From: CALBPI01 sp038524795
Lineage (GTDB): Bacteria; Pseudomonadota; Gammaproteobacteria; Steroidobacterales; Woeseiaceae
NCBI GenBank assembly: GCA_038524795.1
Contig: JBCBIJ010000008.1
Location: 1 to 64,000, forward strand
Reading direction: 5' to 3'
Length of the DNA stretch: 64,000 nt
Made by a program: the position numbers and the translations under genes. Shown here in pieces: positions 8,511 to 16,825 of the stretch. The first letter of the stretch is position 1. Every line of letters starts with the position of its first letter. Under the pieces are notes generated by a model that saw nothing but the letters and a program-made list of their open reading frames with translations, ran no database searches and was not told where the DNA came from.

Positions 8511-9130
8511 GTGAAGACACCGCCATCGTTGCGCTCGTGGATGACGACCCCGCTGTCCGTGACGCCGTGTCGTTCCTGCTGGAAACCGTGGGCATTGAGT
8601 GCCGCAGCTACGCATCGGCTGACGCGTTTCTCGACGGTCACGACCCAACGTCAACGAGCTGCATCGTGCTCGACATCCGGATGCCGGGCATGAGCGGCTT
8701 GGAGCTCCAGGAAGAACTCGTGCGCCGCGGCTGGAAAGCGCCCATCGTGTTCATCACGGGCCACGGCGAAATCGCCATGGCGGTGCGTGCCATGCGCAAC
8801 GGCGCTTTTGACTTTATCCAGAAACCGTTCCAGGACCAGGAGCTCATCGACAGCATCAACGCCGCACTCGTCATTGCGCGATCGCAGCGCCAGTCGATGC
8901 GCGATGTGGGCGAACTGCGCGAGGCGTTCGAGACCCTGTCCCCCCGCGAGCGAGAGGTCATGGGTCTGGTCACGGAAGGCAAGCCCAACAAAGTGATCGC
9001 CTTCGACCTTGGCGTCAGCCAGCGCACGGTTGAGATTCATCGGGCGCGGGTCATGCAGAAGATGGGCGCTCGCAATCTCGCAGAGCTCGTGCGCACACAA
9101 ATCCGCCTCGAACAGGCGGCGCCAGCCTGA
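8507..9130 (+). CDS. FixJ-family response regulator (REC + LuxR-type HTH)
   Basis: A 207-residue regulator. The receiver domain (1-120) has the acidic pocket DDD 12-14, phospho-acceptor D56 in VLDIRMPG, switch Thr in VFITGHGE and Lys in FIQKPF. The C-terminal LuxR/FixJ HTH (about 142-200) reads LSPREREVMGLV, GKPNKVIAFDLGVSQRTVEIH. The start ATG at 8507 overlaps the kinase TGA, so the pair is translationally coupled and is the cognate regulator. ITGHGE and QRTVEIHRARVMQKM are typical of FixJ/TtrR-type regulators. A FixJ-like DNA motif lies immediately downstream (9134-9157). Confidence 0.93.
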   Translation: MSEDTAIVALVDDDPAVRDAVSFLLETVGIECRSYASADAFLDGHDPTSTSCIVLDIRMPGMSGLELQEELVRRGWKAPIVFITGHGEIAMAVRAMRNGAFDFIQKPFQDQELIDSINAALVIARSQRQSMRDVGELREAFETLSPREREVMGLVTEGKPNKVIAFDLGVSQRTVEIHRARVMQKMGARNLAELVRTQIRLEQAAPA

Positions 9131-9133
9131 CCC

Positions 9134-9157
9134 ATTAGGTAGTTTCTCGTATGGACG
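9134..9157 (+). promoter_or_regulatory. Possible FixJ-family operator upstream of the Usp gene
   Basis: Between the regulator stop and the Usp start, ATTAGGTAGTTTCTCG followed by TATGGACG stands out as a less GC-rich block. From memory, FixJ-type sites contain a GTA-(A/G)TTTC-like core, which is present here as GTAGTTTC. It begins 4 bases after the regulator stop and about 75 bases upstream of the Usp ATG, the right place for an activator site. This is a recollection-based guess, not a verified match. Confidence 0.3.
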
Positions 9158-9230
9158 CCAGACCTCGCGCACGCACAATCTAGAGGTATCACAGGTACGC
9201 CGACACGGCGATCCGGGGGCGACGAACAAC

Positions 9231-10205
9231 ATGACTGACAAAGAAACGATCCTGGCTGTCATCGATGCCGATGCCGAAGACCTTTCGGCAGCCGAACGAG
9301 CAGCCTATTTCGCCGAGGGCAGCGGTGCCCGAATCGAGCTGTTCTCCTCGATCTTCGATCCCTACATTGCCGGCGAACGTCTGTTCGACTCCGAAGACCT
9401 CATCGCCGCCAAAGAAAAACGACTCGCTGAGCAGCGCGAGAAACTCGAGGACGTGGCGCGGCCGTTGCGCGATGACGGTTTTGATGTCGTCGTCGACGTG
9501 GTCTGGGACGAGCCGGCTTACGAAGGCATCGTACGTAAGGTCTTGCGCACCAAGCCTGCCATGGTGATTCGTAACAACCACTACCACCATGCGCTGCAGC
9601 GCGGCCTGTTTTCCAATGATGACTGGAACCTGATCCGCACCTGCCCGGCGCCGCTATTGATCACGCGTCACGGCAAGCATCCCAGCGAACGCATGAATAT
9701 CTGCGCGGCCGTGGATCCGATGCACGCGCACGACAAACCCGCCGAACTCGACCACGAAATCCTGAAGACGGCGATCGCCATTGCCGACAGGATTGAAGGC
9801 GATGTTTCGGTGGTGCACTGCTACGACGCAGCCGCAGTTATCGCGGGTATGGCGGCCGGCTCCATGACACCGATCATCCCCGATACCGAGCAAATCGCCG
9901 AGCAGGTGCGTGACGAACACTGGGTGTCCGTCGCCAAGCTGCTTGAGCCCTACGGTGTGGCCGAATCCGACGTACACCATCTGCCCGGCAACCCGCGCAT
10001 GGTGCTGCCAGGATTTGTGGCCGAGCAAAAGATCGACCTCATGGTCATGGGCGCAGTGTCACGTGGCTTTCTTGAGCGCACTTTCATTGGCAACACCGCG
10101 GAGCAGGTGCTCGATCGCATGCCCTGCGACCTGCTCATCATCAAGCCTGCCAACTTCGAGTGCGCCGTAAAGCACGATTCGCGACACCGTTTTCACCCTG
10201 AGTAA
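9231..10205 (+). CDS. Tandem-domain universal stress protein (UspE-like)
   Basis: A 324-residue protein made of two Usp domains. The first (about 1-150) opens ETILAVIDAD. The second (about 155-315) opens NICAAVDPM and ends with the ATP-binding-type tail VMGAVSRGFLERTFIGNTAEQVLD followed by PCDLLIIKP. The length and organisation fit the UspE class. Usp proteins act in the cytoplasm in starvation, anaerobic or oxidative stress survival. ATG 9231 was preferred over a longer in-frame extension into the fixJ-like gene, because homology begins here. It lies 100 bases after the FixJ-like gene in the same direction, next to a putative FixJ site, so it may be a target of that system. Confidence 0.88.
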   Translation: MTDKETILAVIDADAEDLSAAERAAYFAEGSGARIELFSSIFDPYIAGERLFDSEDLIAAKEKRLAEQREKLEDVARPLRDDGFDVVVDVVWDEPAYEGIVRKVLRTKPAMVIRNNHYHHALQRGLFSNDDWNLIRTCPAPLLITRHGKHPSERMNICAAVDPMHAHDKPAELDHEILKTAIAIADRIEGDVSVVHCYDAAAVIAGMAAGSMTPIIPDTEQIAEQVRDEHWVSVAKLLEPYGVAESDVHHLPGNPRMVLPGFVAEQKIDLMVMGAVSRGFLERTFIGNTAEQVLDRMPCDLLIIKPANFECAVKHDSRHRFHPE

Positions 10206-10220
10206 TGGCGCGATCCGCCC

Positions 10221-11615
10221 TCAGAGATAGGGCATGAACAGGCAGCTGAAGGCGTTTCGCAGACGCACAGGTAGTGATGCATTGCTGAGCTCGGCGGCAT
10301 CCAACGCGTCCGAGTCAGCCAGCCGCGCGTCGAAGTAGCCGTCAAGGTCGCCGGCGAGGCGCTCACTCCAGGCCTCGACAACCACCTCGAAGTTGAGGCG
10401 CAGGCTGCGCGGGTCGATGTTGGCCGAACCGACGACGCTGAAGCGCTCATCCACGCGCAACAACTTGCTGTGATCGAAACTGCCGCGCTGGTAGGACACC
10501 CGCACCCCGTACTGCAACAGCTGCGGCAACAAGTGCCGCGTGGCCCAGTGCACAAACGGCAGGTTATTGTGTGCGGGGAGCACGATGTCCACAACGACGC
10601 CACGCAACGTGGCCGCCTGCAGGGCCGAAACGATTTCGCGCGGCGGCAGGAAGTAAGGCGTCATGATACGGACCCGTTCACGCGCGCTTGAAATGGCGGT
10701 CTGAAACACGAGCGTCAGCAGGTCGACGCGGTTGTCGGGCCCGTCGACCGTCACGCGACAGTGCGCATCGCCCGCAGCCTCGCCTATCGCCGCCGGCGTC
10801 AGCGGCAGCAGCGTGTTCGTTGTCAGGTACCAGTCGTCGCGAAACACGGCCGCCAGTGACTGCACGACAGGCCCTGCAAACCGGAAGTGGCTATCCTTGA
10901 TCTTCGCGGGCACCCCGGCGTCCTCGGGCACGTAACCGGGTCGAATATTCATGCCGCCCGTGAACGCCACAGCACCGTCAACCACGAGGATCTTGCGGTG
11001 GTTGCGCAGGTTGGCGGCCCATTGAAACGGAATGAGCCGGGGTGGCGCGAACATCGCCACCTCGACACCAAGCGCGATGAGCGCTCGGCGTGTGCTGCCG
11101 CGCGCGTACAACGCACCCACGCCGTCGAGCAGCACGCGCACCCGGGCGCCGCGTGCCGCGGCCGCGCCCAGCGCGTCGATAAACTGCCCACCGACGCCGC
11201 GCTTCTCGAAAATGTACTGCGACAACCAGACCGTCTCGCGCGCTCCCGCTATCGCCCCGAGCATCGCCTCGTAGGCATCGGGACCATTGAGATAGGTCTC
11301 GATCGCATTGCCCTCGAGCGGGTCTGGCGCGACGTGCACGGGAGCGTCGCCAAGCACCTGGTAGCGACCGTCATCAATCGGTGACTCACCCAGCGCCTTG
11401 AGTTTGCGCGCACGGCGACGGGCGCGATTGACGCCCAGCAGGAAGTAGAAGAACGCGCCGATCAGCGGCACAAACAGGCACACTGCGATCCAGCCGACGG
11501 CCGAGCGCGGGTCGCGCTTGTTGAGTAAGGCGTGACCGGCGCTCAGGGTCGACACGAGCGCAATGAACCCACCCCACAGCCAGGCCGTGACGAGCGAGAT
11601 GTCGAAGCTGATCAT
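10221..11615 (-). CDS. cls: Cardiolipin synthase (PLD superfamily)
   Basis: A 464-residue membrane enzyme that condenses two phosphatidylglycerol molecules into cardiolipin. Two N-terminal hydrophobic segments (about 8-28 and 40-60, PLDc_N type) are followed by two phospholipase D domains. The HKD motifs are H206-R-K208...D213 (NHRKILVVDG) and H382-S-K384...D389 (DHSKLLRVDE). The length is normal for ClsA-type enzymes. It ends 15 bases from the convergent Usp stop and is followed upstream by a second Usp gene in the same orientation, 24 bases apart, so the two are probably co-transcribed. Confidence 0.92.
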   Translation of the reverse strand: MISFDISLVTAWLWGGFIALVSTLSAGHALLNKRDPRSAVGWIAVCLFVPLIGAFFYFLLGVNRARRRARKLKALGESPIDDGRYQVLGDAPVHVAPDPLEGNAIETYLNGPDAYEAMLGAIAGARETVWLSQYIFEKRGVGGQFIDALGAAAARGARVRVLLDGVGALYARGSTRRALIALGVEVAMFAPPRLIPFQWAANLRNHRKILVVDGAVAFTGGMNIRPGYVPEDAGVPAKIKDSHFRFAGPVVQSLAAVFRDDWYLTTNTLLPLTPAAIGEAAGDAHCRVTVDGPDNRVDLLTLVFQTAISSARERVRIMTPYFLPPREIVSALQAATLRGVVVDIVLPAHNNLPFVHWATRHLLPQLLQYGVRVSYQRGSFDHSKLLRVDERFSVVGSANIDPRSLRLNFEVVVEAWSERLAGDLDGYFDARLADSDALDAAELSNASLPVRLRNAFSCLFMPYL

Positions 11616-11639
11616 GACCGGACCAGGCCGGCGCGCGCC

Positions 11640-12452
11640 TCAGCGGTGAAGCATGATCGCCGGCACCGAAGTCTTGTTGACCACGTAGTCGGTGAAACCA
11701 CCGAATACGCGCTCACGCCAGCGCGGACGGCTGTAAGCACCCATGAGCAACAGGTCGCTGTCGGTCTCTTCATAGGTCTTACGAATCTCCGCCTCGGTGT
11801 CGAGGCCCCGCGTTGCGATGCGCTTCGCTTTGACGCCATGGTGGCGCAGGTACTGCTGCAGGTGTGTGCTCTTCGAGCCCGTCGCATCCTCGGGTCCCGA
11901 GGTGACGATGGTGACGGCGTCGGCCGACTGGAGCAGCGGCACCGTCGCTTTGACGGCTGTGGCCGCCTCGATGGACTGATTCCAACAAATCAGCACGCGG
12001 CGACCGATCGATTTGGGCTTGCGCGCCGGCAGCATGAGTACGGGCGTGCCCGTGTCCATGAGCGCAGCCTGCTGAAACTGACGCGCGGTGACGGACTTCG
12101 TGTTCTTGGGCCGGGACACGACAATGAGATCGGACATCGGACCAATAAACGGGAAGCACTTCTCGGGGCTGCCCGTGAGTTCGCGCCAGAGCGCCTGGCC
12201 ACCGTCCTTGCTGTAGCGGTGGCGCTTGTGCAACGCCATGCCGTGCTCGGCCGTGGTGCGATTGAACAGCTCATGCGCGGCACTGCTGGCCAGGTCCATG
12301 CGTTTGCCGTCGGCCTTACTCTTCTCGAGCTTGTGCGGCCGCAGGTGGTAACCCAGGACGTCAAGCGACAGGCGGTCGGCCAGGTCGAACGCCACGGACA
12401 GCGCGACCGCGCATTCGGGTCGGTCGGCCACGGGAATCAGGACAGTACGCAT
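11640..12452 (-). CDS. Tandem-domain universal stress protein
   Basis: A 270-residue protein with two Usp-like halves. The N half opens MRTVLIPVADRPECAVALSV. The C half contains RVLICWNQSIEAATAV and ends with LLMGAYSRPRWRERVFGGFT plus VPAIMLHR, which is the classic G-x(9)-G-(S/T) nucleotide-binding tail in slightly altered form. ATG 12452 was chosen over an in-frame ATG at 12497 because AGAGG lies correctly upstream and the Usp fold starts there. It is distinct in sequence from the Usp protein at 9231. It probably shares a transcript with the cardiolipin synthase gene downstream. Confidence 0.85.
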   Translation of the reverse strand: MRTVLIPVADRPECAVALSVAFDLADRLSLDVLGYHLRPHKLEKSKADGKRMDLASSAAHELFNRTTAEHGMALHKRHRYSKDGGQALWRELTGSPEKCFPFIGPMSDLIVVSRPKNTKSVTARQFQQAALMDTGTPVLMLPARKPKSIGRRVLICWNQSIEAATAVKATVPLLQSADAVTIVTSGPEDATGSKSTHLQQYLRHHGVKAKRIATRGLDTEAEIRKTYEETDSDLLLMGAYSRPRWRERVFGGFTDYVVNKTSVPAIMLHR

Positions 12453-12556
12453 GCGATACCTCTTCGCGAAGGGTTCCTGAAGGTGAGGTTGCGGCATGGC
12501 GGGCGTCGTTGCAATCGCGGAAAGCCCCTACCCCACCGCGCGTGCAGCGTGGCCGC

Positions 12557-12562
12557 TATACT
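12557..12562 (+). promoter_or_regulatory. Candidate -10 element for the glutathione S-transferase gene
   Basis: TATACT lies 30 bases upstream of the ATG at 12592 in an otherwise GC-rich divergent gap (12453-12591). No convincing -35 hexamer is seen. Confidence 0.35.
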
Positions 12563-12591
12563 GGACCACCTGCGACGGCACGGAGACTTCG

Positions 12592-13272
12592 ATGATTACC
12601 CTGCACCACCTCGAGAATTCACGCTCACAGCGCATCCTGTGGCTGCTCGAAGAACTTGGCGTCGACTACGAGATTGAGCGCTACCAGCGCGATCCCGTAA
12701 CGAGCCTGGCACCGCAGGCGCTCAAGGACATCCACCCGCTGGGCAAGTCGCCCGTCATCACCGACGGCGATGTGACCGTCGCCGAGTCGGGCGCGATCAT
12801 CGAATACCTCGTCGAGAACTATGACGAGGCGGGAAGACTGCAACCGGACCCAGATGACGCCCAGGGGCTGCGCGACTACCGCTACTTCATGCACTACGCC
12901 GAGGGCACTGTCATGCCTTTGCTCATCGTCGCCCTGCTGCTTCGCCGTGTCGACGAGGCCAAGGTGCCCTTCTTCGTGAAACCTGTCGCCAAGGGCATCA
13001 CGGGCAAAATCCGCTCGGGCTACCTCGACGGCAACCTCGCCAACAACCTGGCCTTCATGGAGTCGGAGCTCACGCGAAAGCCCTGGTTTGCGGGCAACCG
13101 GTTTACAGCGGCCGACATCCAGATGAGCTTTATCGCCGAGGGGCTCAATGTCAGCGTCGACCTGGCGAGCCAGTTCCCGAAGCTCGGCGCCTTCCTGGCC
13201 AAGTGCCACGCCACGCCCACCTATCAGCGCGCGCTCGAGCGCGGCGGCCCGTTCCAGCTCGGCGCACGCTAA
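12592..13272 (+). CDS. Glutathione S-transferase family protein
   Basis: A 226-residue cytosolic GST. The N-terminal thioredoxin-like domain opens MITLHHLENSRSQRILWLLEELG, with Ser in SRSQR in the catalytic position. The glutathione-contact pair appears as GKSPVI (cis-Pro) and VAESGAIIEYL. The all-helical C-terminal domain ends FTAADIQMSF, containing the conserved N-cap/Asp motif. ATG 12592 was chosen because the upstream in-frame stretch is not GST-like and a -10-like TATACT lies there. It probably has a detoxification or stress role. The substrate is unknown. It is divergent from the Usp gene and convergent with the sortase gene. Confidence 0.92.
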   Translation: MITLHHLENSRSQRILWLLEELGVDYEIERYQRDPVTSLAPQALKDIHPLGKSPVITDGDVTVAESGAIIEYLVENYDEAGRLQPDPDDAQGLRDYRYFMHYAEGTVMPLLIVALLLRRVDEAKVPFFVKPVAKGITGKIRSGYLDGNLANNLAFMESELTRKPWFAGNRFTAADIQMSFIAEGLNVSVDLASQFPKLGAFLAKCHATPTYQRALERGGPFQLGAR

Positions 13273-13278
13273 CCGCCT

Positions 13279-13887
13279 TCAGGGCGCCATCGCGGCGCTC
13301 GTCACGAGCTCCGCGCTGACCACGTAGCGCAAGGGCCCGCCGGGCTGCGGCGTGTCGAATGGGTAGCAGGTGATCAACGTCAGCCGCGGCACCGCCGTGT
13401 CGAGCGTTACGGTCGCGCGACTCACATCGACGACGTCGAGTGAGGTCACGGCAAACGCGTGACGCTGGCCATCTTCACGATCGATCGTCAGCAAATCACC
13501 CGCGCTTAACTCCGCGAGGAATCGAAAGTGGGTGTCGCGGTGGCCCAGGATCACGCTGTTGCCCACCTCACCCGGTAGCGCGCTCGAGGCCAGGTGGCCT
13601 GGACCGAAGGCCAGCGTGCGGCCACTCGCACCCGAGAGCACAAACAACTCCTCATCGGTAGCGTCACTGGTGAGGCGCGCGATCGGATAGGTATCGGCCC
13701 AGGGCCAGGGTCGGCCTGTTGTGCCCGTCTCGGGCTGTTCCCCACGTTGCCAGGCGCGCTGCACGAGGTGCTGGGCGAAAGCTGCCTTCGCGGGCATGTA
13801 GAGTCCGGCACCCAACTCGATGGCGCCAACGGCGAGCAGTACGGTCATGGCAAAAACTCCTGGCCAGCCCTGGATCAGGCGCGACAC
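13279..13887 (-). CDS. Class GN sortase (proteobacterial dedicated sortase)
   Basis: Transpeptidase of the sortase superfamily found in Gram-negatives. A single N-terminal membrane segment (about 10-32) is followed by the sortase barrel. Catalytic residues are present: His in ILGHRDTHF (H116), Cys in TLITCYPF (C174) and Arg in GPLRYVV (R187). The start is uncertain. GTG 13887 overlaps the substrate gene stop (13875) by 13 bases. GTG 13938 would overlap by 64, and ATG 13848 would lose part of the membrane anchor. Its sole visible substrate is the upstream VIT/vWA protein. The pair plus the divergent kinase/regulator is the known dedicated sortase arrangement. Confidence 0.92.
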   Translation of the reverse strand: MSRLIQGWPGVFAMTVLLAVGAIELGAGLYMPAKAAFAQHLVQRAWQRGEQPETGTTGRPWPWADTYPIARLTSDATDEELFVLSGASGRTLAFGPGHLASSALPGEVGNSVILGHRDTHFRFLAELSAGDLLTIDREDGQRHAFAVTSLDVVDVSRATVTLDTAVPRLTLITCYPFDTPQPGGPLRYVVSAELVTSAAMAP

Positions 13888-16007
13888 GTCGCGACGTCCA
13901 CTTGGGGTCGAAACACGCGCCGCAGTACGGCGAGCCACAAGGCCAGCGCCAGGGCGAGTCCGCCGACAAGCCGCTGCAGTGGCGCCCGCGTACCCGTCGC
14001 GGTGAACTGACCGAGCGGGGTCGCGCCACGCGGCAGAAGACCGGGCACAGCGCTACTTCGAACGGGCCCGGCGGTGCGCACAGGCGTTGCCTCAACGGCC
14101 ACGAGACTCGTAACCTCACTGACGATGTGATGAGACAGCGCCACCTCAAGCATGGCCGCGCGGGCCAACTCGTCGGGCAGCCCCGCCCGACGTGCGTCGT
14201 CGAGCGACTCAAGCTTGTCGCGCGCCCAGGTCACGGCAACGCCATGGCGACTCCGGTCCCGGGCACCGGCGAGTGTGATCTCGTGCGCCCAGGGCATGCC
14301 GACTCCGCCGACCCACTGCGTGCCAGACACGGAGACGCGCGCCGGCGGTGCACCATCGAAGCGGGCACTGACCTCGATGGGCTCGCCCGCGTAGAGATCA
14401 GCGATGTGCGTGGGATACGCCTCGACGCCTGCACCGCCCCAGTCAAAGCTCACGTCCGTCAGCACGGGCTGCGCCATGCGCTCGAATAGCGTGCCCATAC
14501 CCTCGGTGACGCCGCCCGCGTTGCCGATGAGCACGAAGCTGCCGCGCCCGCACTCGGCCGCTTTACGCATGAACCAGCCATTGGGCGCCGCGCCGATCCC
14601 GACCGTGAACAAGCGGCTCGCGCCGATCCAGCCCTCGATGTCCCGGAACAGATCGGCTTCGTTGCCGACAGCGCCATCGGTGACAAAGATGACCTGGCGC
14701 AGGTAGCCGTCGGAACGGGCGCCGCGCAGCGCCGCCATGAGCGCGGGCCGCATTTCGGTCCCGCCATCGGCGCGCTGTGTCTTGAGCCACTGCAGCGCTT
14801 CGGTACGGTTCTCGGGCGTTGCCATACGCGGCGCCTGGAACAGTTGCTGCGTGTAGTTATCGAAGGCAATGAGATTGAAGCGGTCGACGGGGCGCAGCGC
14901 ATCGATGGCGTGCGTCACGGCCGCAACCGCCTCGATGATCGACGCGCCCTGCATGCTGCCCGACGTGTCGAGCACAAGGATGAGCTCTCGCGGCGGCGCC
15001 AGATTAGCGTCCGTCGTCATAGGCGGTACGAGTTGAACGAGCGCGTAGCCCGCCTCACCGGTCATGTGCCCAAACGCGGCCACCTGCGTGTCGGCTGCGC
15101 CGCGCGGCTGCCACTCCAGTATAAAGTCGGCATCGAGTCGGGCCTCACCCGTGACCGTCACGTGTTGGCTCGTGCCCGCGCCACGCGTCACATCGATGCG
15201 GTGGTGGCGACTCACAATGTCAGCAAGCGGCAAACCGACATCGAGGTCGATGTTGACGAACAAGGCGTGACTACCCGGCGCCAGATTGGCGGCCGGAACA
15301 GCCGTCGTCGCCGCTGTGGCGACTTTGTGGACCTGGAACTCGCCCGAGCGCGCCGCAGGTTCGTAACGCGGTGTCACGGCCGTGGGGACGCGCAACCGAT
15401 ACCGCTCACCCTCGCGGGTGACACGCTGTTGGTATTCAATCTCGACAGTGACCACTTCGCCGGGCCCAACATTGGCCAGCGCCGTGGTGAACAAGTTGGC
15501 GCGCGCCGTCGACACGAGGGCAGCGCGTTGCCCCGCGGCGCGCGCCTTGCGGTATTCCTTGCGTGCCTTTTCACGCTCGCGGATCTCACCAATGATGCGT
15601 TGCCCGCCAGCTTCGACGGTCAGGTGATCGACCGCCGCATCATCGGGTAACGGAAACCGGTACACGGCCTCGATGAAATCGGCGCTCGTGTTTTGAAAGC
15701 GCTGCTTGAGCGTCGTGCGGGCAATGGGTCCCGACACTGTAATGTCGAAAGTGGCATCCAGGTGCGGCAACGGCTGCTCGCCCGACTCGGTGCGCATCAT
15801 GAGCGACCCCGTCGTGGGCGCGCCCGATGCCCAGGCGTCTGGCGCGGGCGCGGCCACGCCCGCGACGGCGACGAGGAGCGCGGCCGAACCGCGCGCGAGT
15901 GCGCGCAGCCGCGCACGAAACCGCGCACCGGGCGCCGCAGATGGTGTCCAGAATGTCAGCGCGCGTGCTTTGCGTACCGTGTTGCGTTGCCTCAGCCAGT
16001 CCTGCAT
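13875..16007 (-). CDS. Sortase substrate: VIT and vWA domain surface protein
   Basis: A 710-residue exported protein. A long basic N terminus leads to a signal sequence (GSAALLVAVAGVAAPAPDAWA), then a VIT domain (about 70-200), then a vWA domain with an intact MIDAS: DTSGS 347-351, Thr in DGGTEM and Asp in FVTDGAVG. The C terminus carries a sorting-type tail: FTATG (668-672), a hydrophobic span VGGLALALALWLAVL and basic RRVFR. Canonical LPxTG is absent. ATG 16007 was chosen over TTG 16025 because AGAGGGAG sits at good spacing. It matches the marine proteobacterial sortase target family and is probably anchored at the cell envelope by the sortase encoded immediately downstream. Confidence 0.93.
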   Translation of the reverse strand: MQDWLRQRNTVRKARALTFWTPSAAPGARFRARLRALARGSAALLVAVAGVAAPAPDAWASGAPTTGSLMMRTESGEQPLPHLDATFDITVSGPIARTTLKQRFQNTSADFIEAVYRFPLPDDAAVDHLTVEAGGQRIIGEIREREKARKEYRKARAAGQRAALVSTARANLFTTALANVGPGEVVTVEIEYQQRVTREGERYRLRVPTAVTPRYEPAARSGEFQVHKVATAATTAVPAANLAPGSHALFVNIDLDVGLPLADIVSRHHRIDVTRGAGTSQHVTVTGEARLDADFILEWQPRGAADTQVAAFGHMTGEAGYALVQLVPPMTTDANLAPPRELILVLDTSGSMQGASIIEAVAAVTHAIDALRPVDRFNLIAFDNYTQQLFQAPRMATPENRTEALQWLKTQRADGGTEMRPALMAALRGARSDGYLRQVIFVTDGAVGNEADLFRDIEGWIGASRLFTVGIGAAPNGWFMRKAAECGRGSFVLIGNAGGVTEGMGTLFERMAQPVLTDVSFDWGGAGVEAYPTHIADLYAGEPIEVSARFDGAPPARVSVSGTQWVGGVGMPWAHEITLAGARDRSRHGVAVTWARDKLESLDDARRAGLPDELARAAMLEVALSHHIVSEVTSLVAVEATPVRTAGPVRSSAVPGLLPRGATPLGQFTATGTRAPLQRLVGGLALALALWLAVLRRVFRPQVDVATCRA

Positions 16008-16104
16008 CGTTGTGCTCCCTCTCAACCTGGGAACGATTAGGCCGCCGGGCCATGGCGGCCACGTGCGATAGCGATGGCCGATTCAAGAACAATCATGGCG
16101 AAAT

Positions 16105-16815
16105 GTGGCGGTGGCAGCCGTGGCTGACGCGCAGCACGTTGTCATCGTCGAGGACGACGCCGCACTGGGCGCCAACTACCGCGAGGCACTCACGCGTCAG
16201 GGCTACGCCGTGTCGCTCTATGTGGACCGTGCGAGCGCACGCGACGGTATGGCCCACACACCACCCGACCTCGTGATCATCGACGTCAATCTCGGCACCG
16301 ACATCGAGGGCGGCTTTGAGCTGTGCCGAGAGCTTCGCGCGCAGTCTGCGGTGTTACCGATCATGTTTCTGACCGCGCGCGACAGCGAGTTCGACGCAGT
16401 GTCCGGGTTACGGCTCGGTGCCGACGATTACCTGAGCAAGGACGTCAGCCTCGAGCACTTGATGGCCCGCGTTGCGGCGCTGTTCCGACGTCAGGCGGCA
16501 CTGGCGGGCGGCGGCGCCGAACGCCGCTTCACGCGCGGCGCGCTCGCCGTCGATGAAGACCGGTTCGCCGTGACCTGGCAGGAGCAACCCGTCGAACTCA
16601 CACTGACGGAGTACTGGCTGGTGCATGCTCTCGCGCGGCACCCGGGGCATGTGAAGAGCCGCCAGCAGCTCATGGACGCCGCCAACACGGTGCTCGACGA
16701 CAACACGATCACCTCGCACGTGAAGCGTATCCGGCGCAAATTCGCAGGAATCGACGCCGACTTCGATGCCATCGAGACCGTGTACGGCATGGGCTACCGC
16801 TGGCGGGCGCACTAG
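16105..16815 (+). CDS. pdsR: Dedicated sortase system response regulator (OmpR family)
   Basis: A 236-residue OmpR/PhoB-type regulator. The receiver domain has acidic residues E16-D17-D18, phospho-acceptor D60 in LVIIDVNLG, Thr in FLTARD and Lys in YLSKDVS. The winged helix (about 135-235) ends TSHVKRIRRKFAGI and IETVYGMGYRW. The start is one of three in-frame GTGs (16105, 16111, 16120). It is divergent from the sortase substrate gene across about 100 bases, which must hold both promoters, and is followed 10 bases later by the kinase. The role inferred from the arrangement is envelope-responsive control of the sortase/substrate pair. Confidence 0.9.
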   Translation: MAVAAVADAQHVVIVEDDAALGANYREALTRQGYAVSLYVDRASARDGMAHTPPDLVIIDVNLGTDIEGGFELCRELRAQSAVLPIMFLTARDSEFDAVSGLRLGADDYLSKDVSLEHLMARVAALFRRQAALAGGGAERRFTRGALAVDEDRFAVTWQEQPVELTLTEYWLVHALARHPGHVKSRQQLMDAANTVLDDNTITSHVKRIRRKFAGIDADFDAIETVYGMGYRWRAH

Positions 16816-16825
16816 GGCGCACGAC

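Noticed and set aside
6636..8654. Long open frame antisense to the FixL-like gene (672 codons)
   Set aside because: It is fully covered by the kinase gene with intact motifs, and its amino-acid make-up is typical of a frame shadow.
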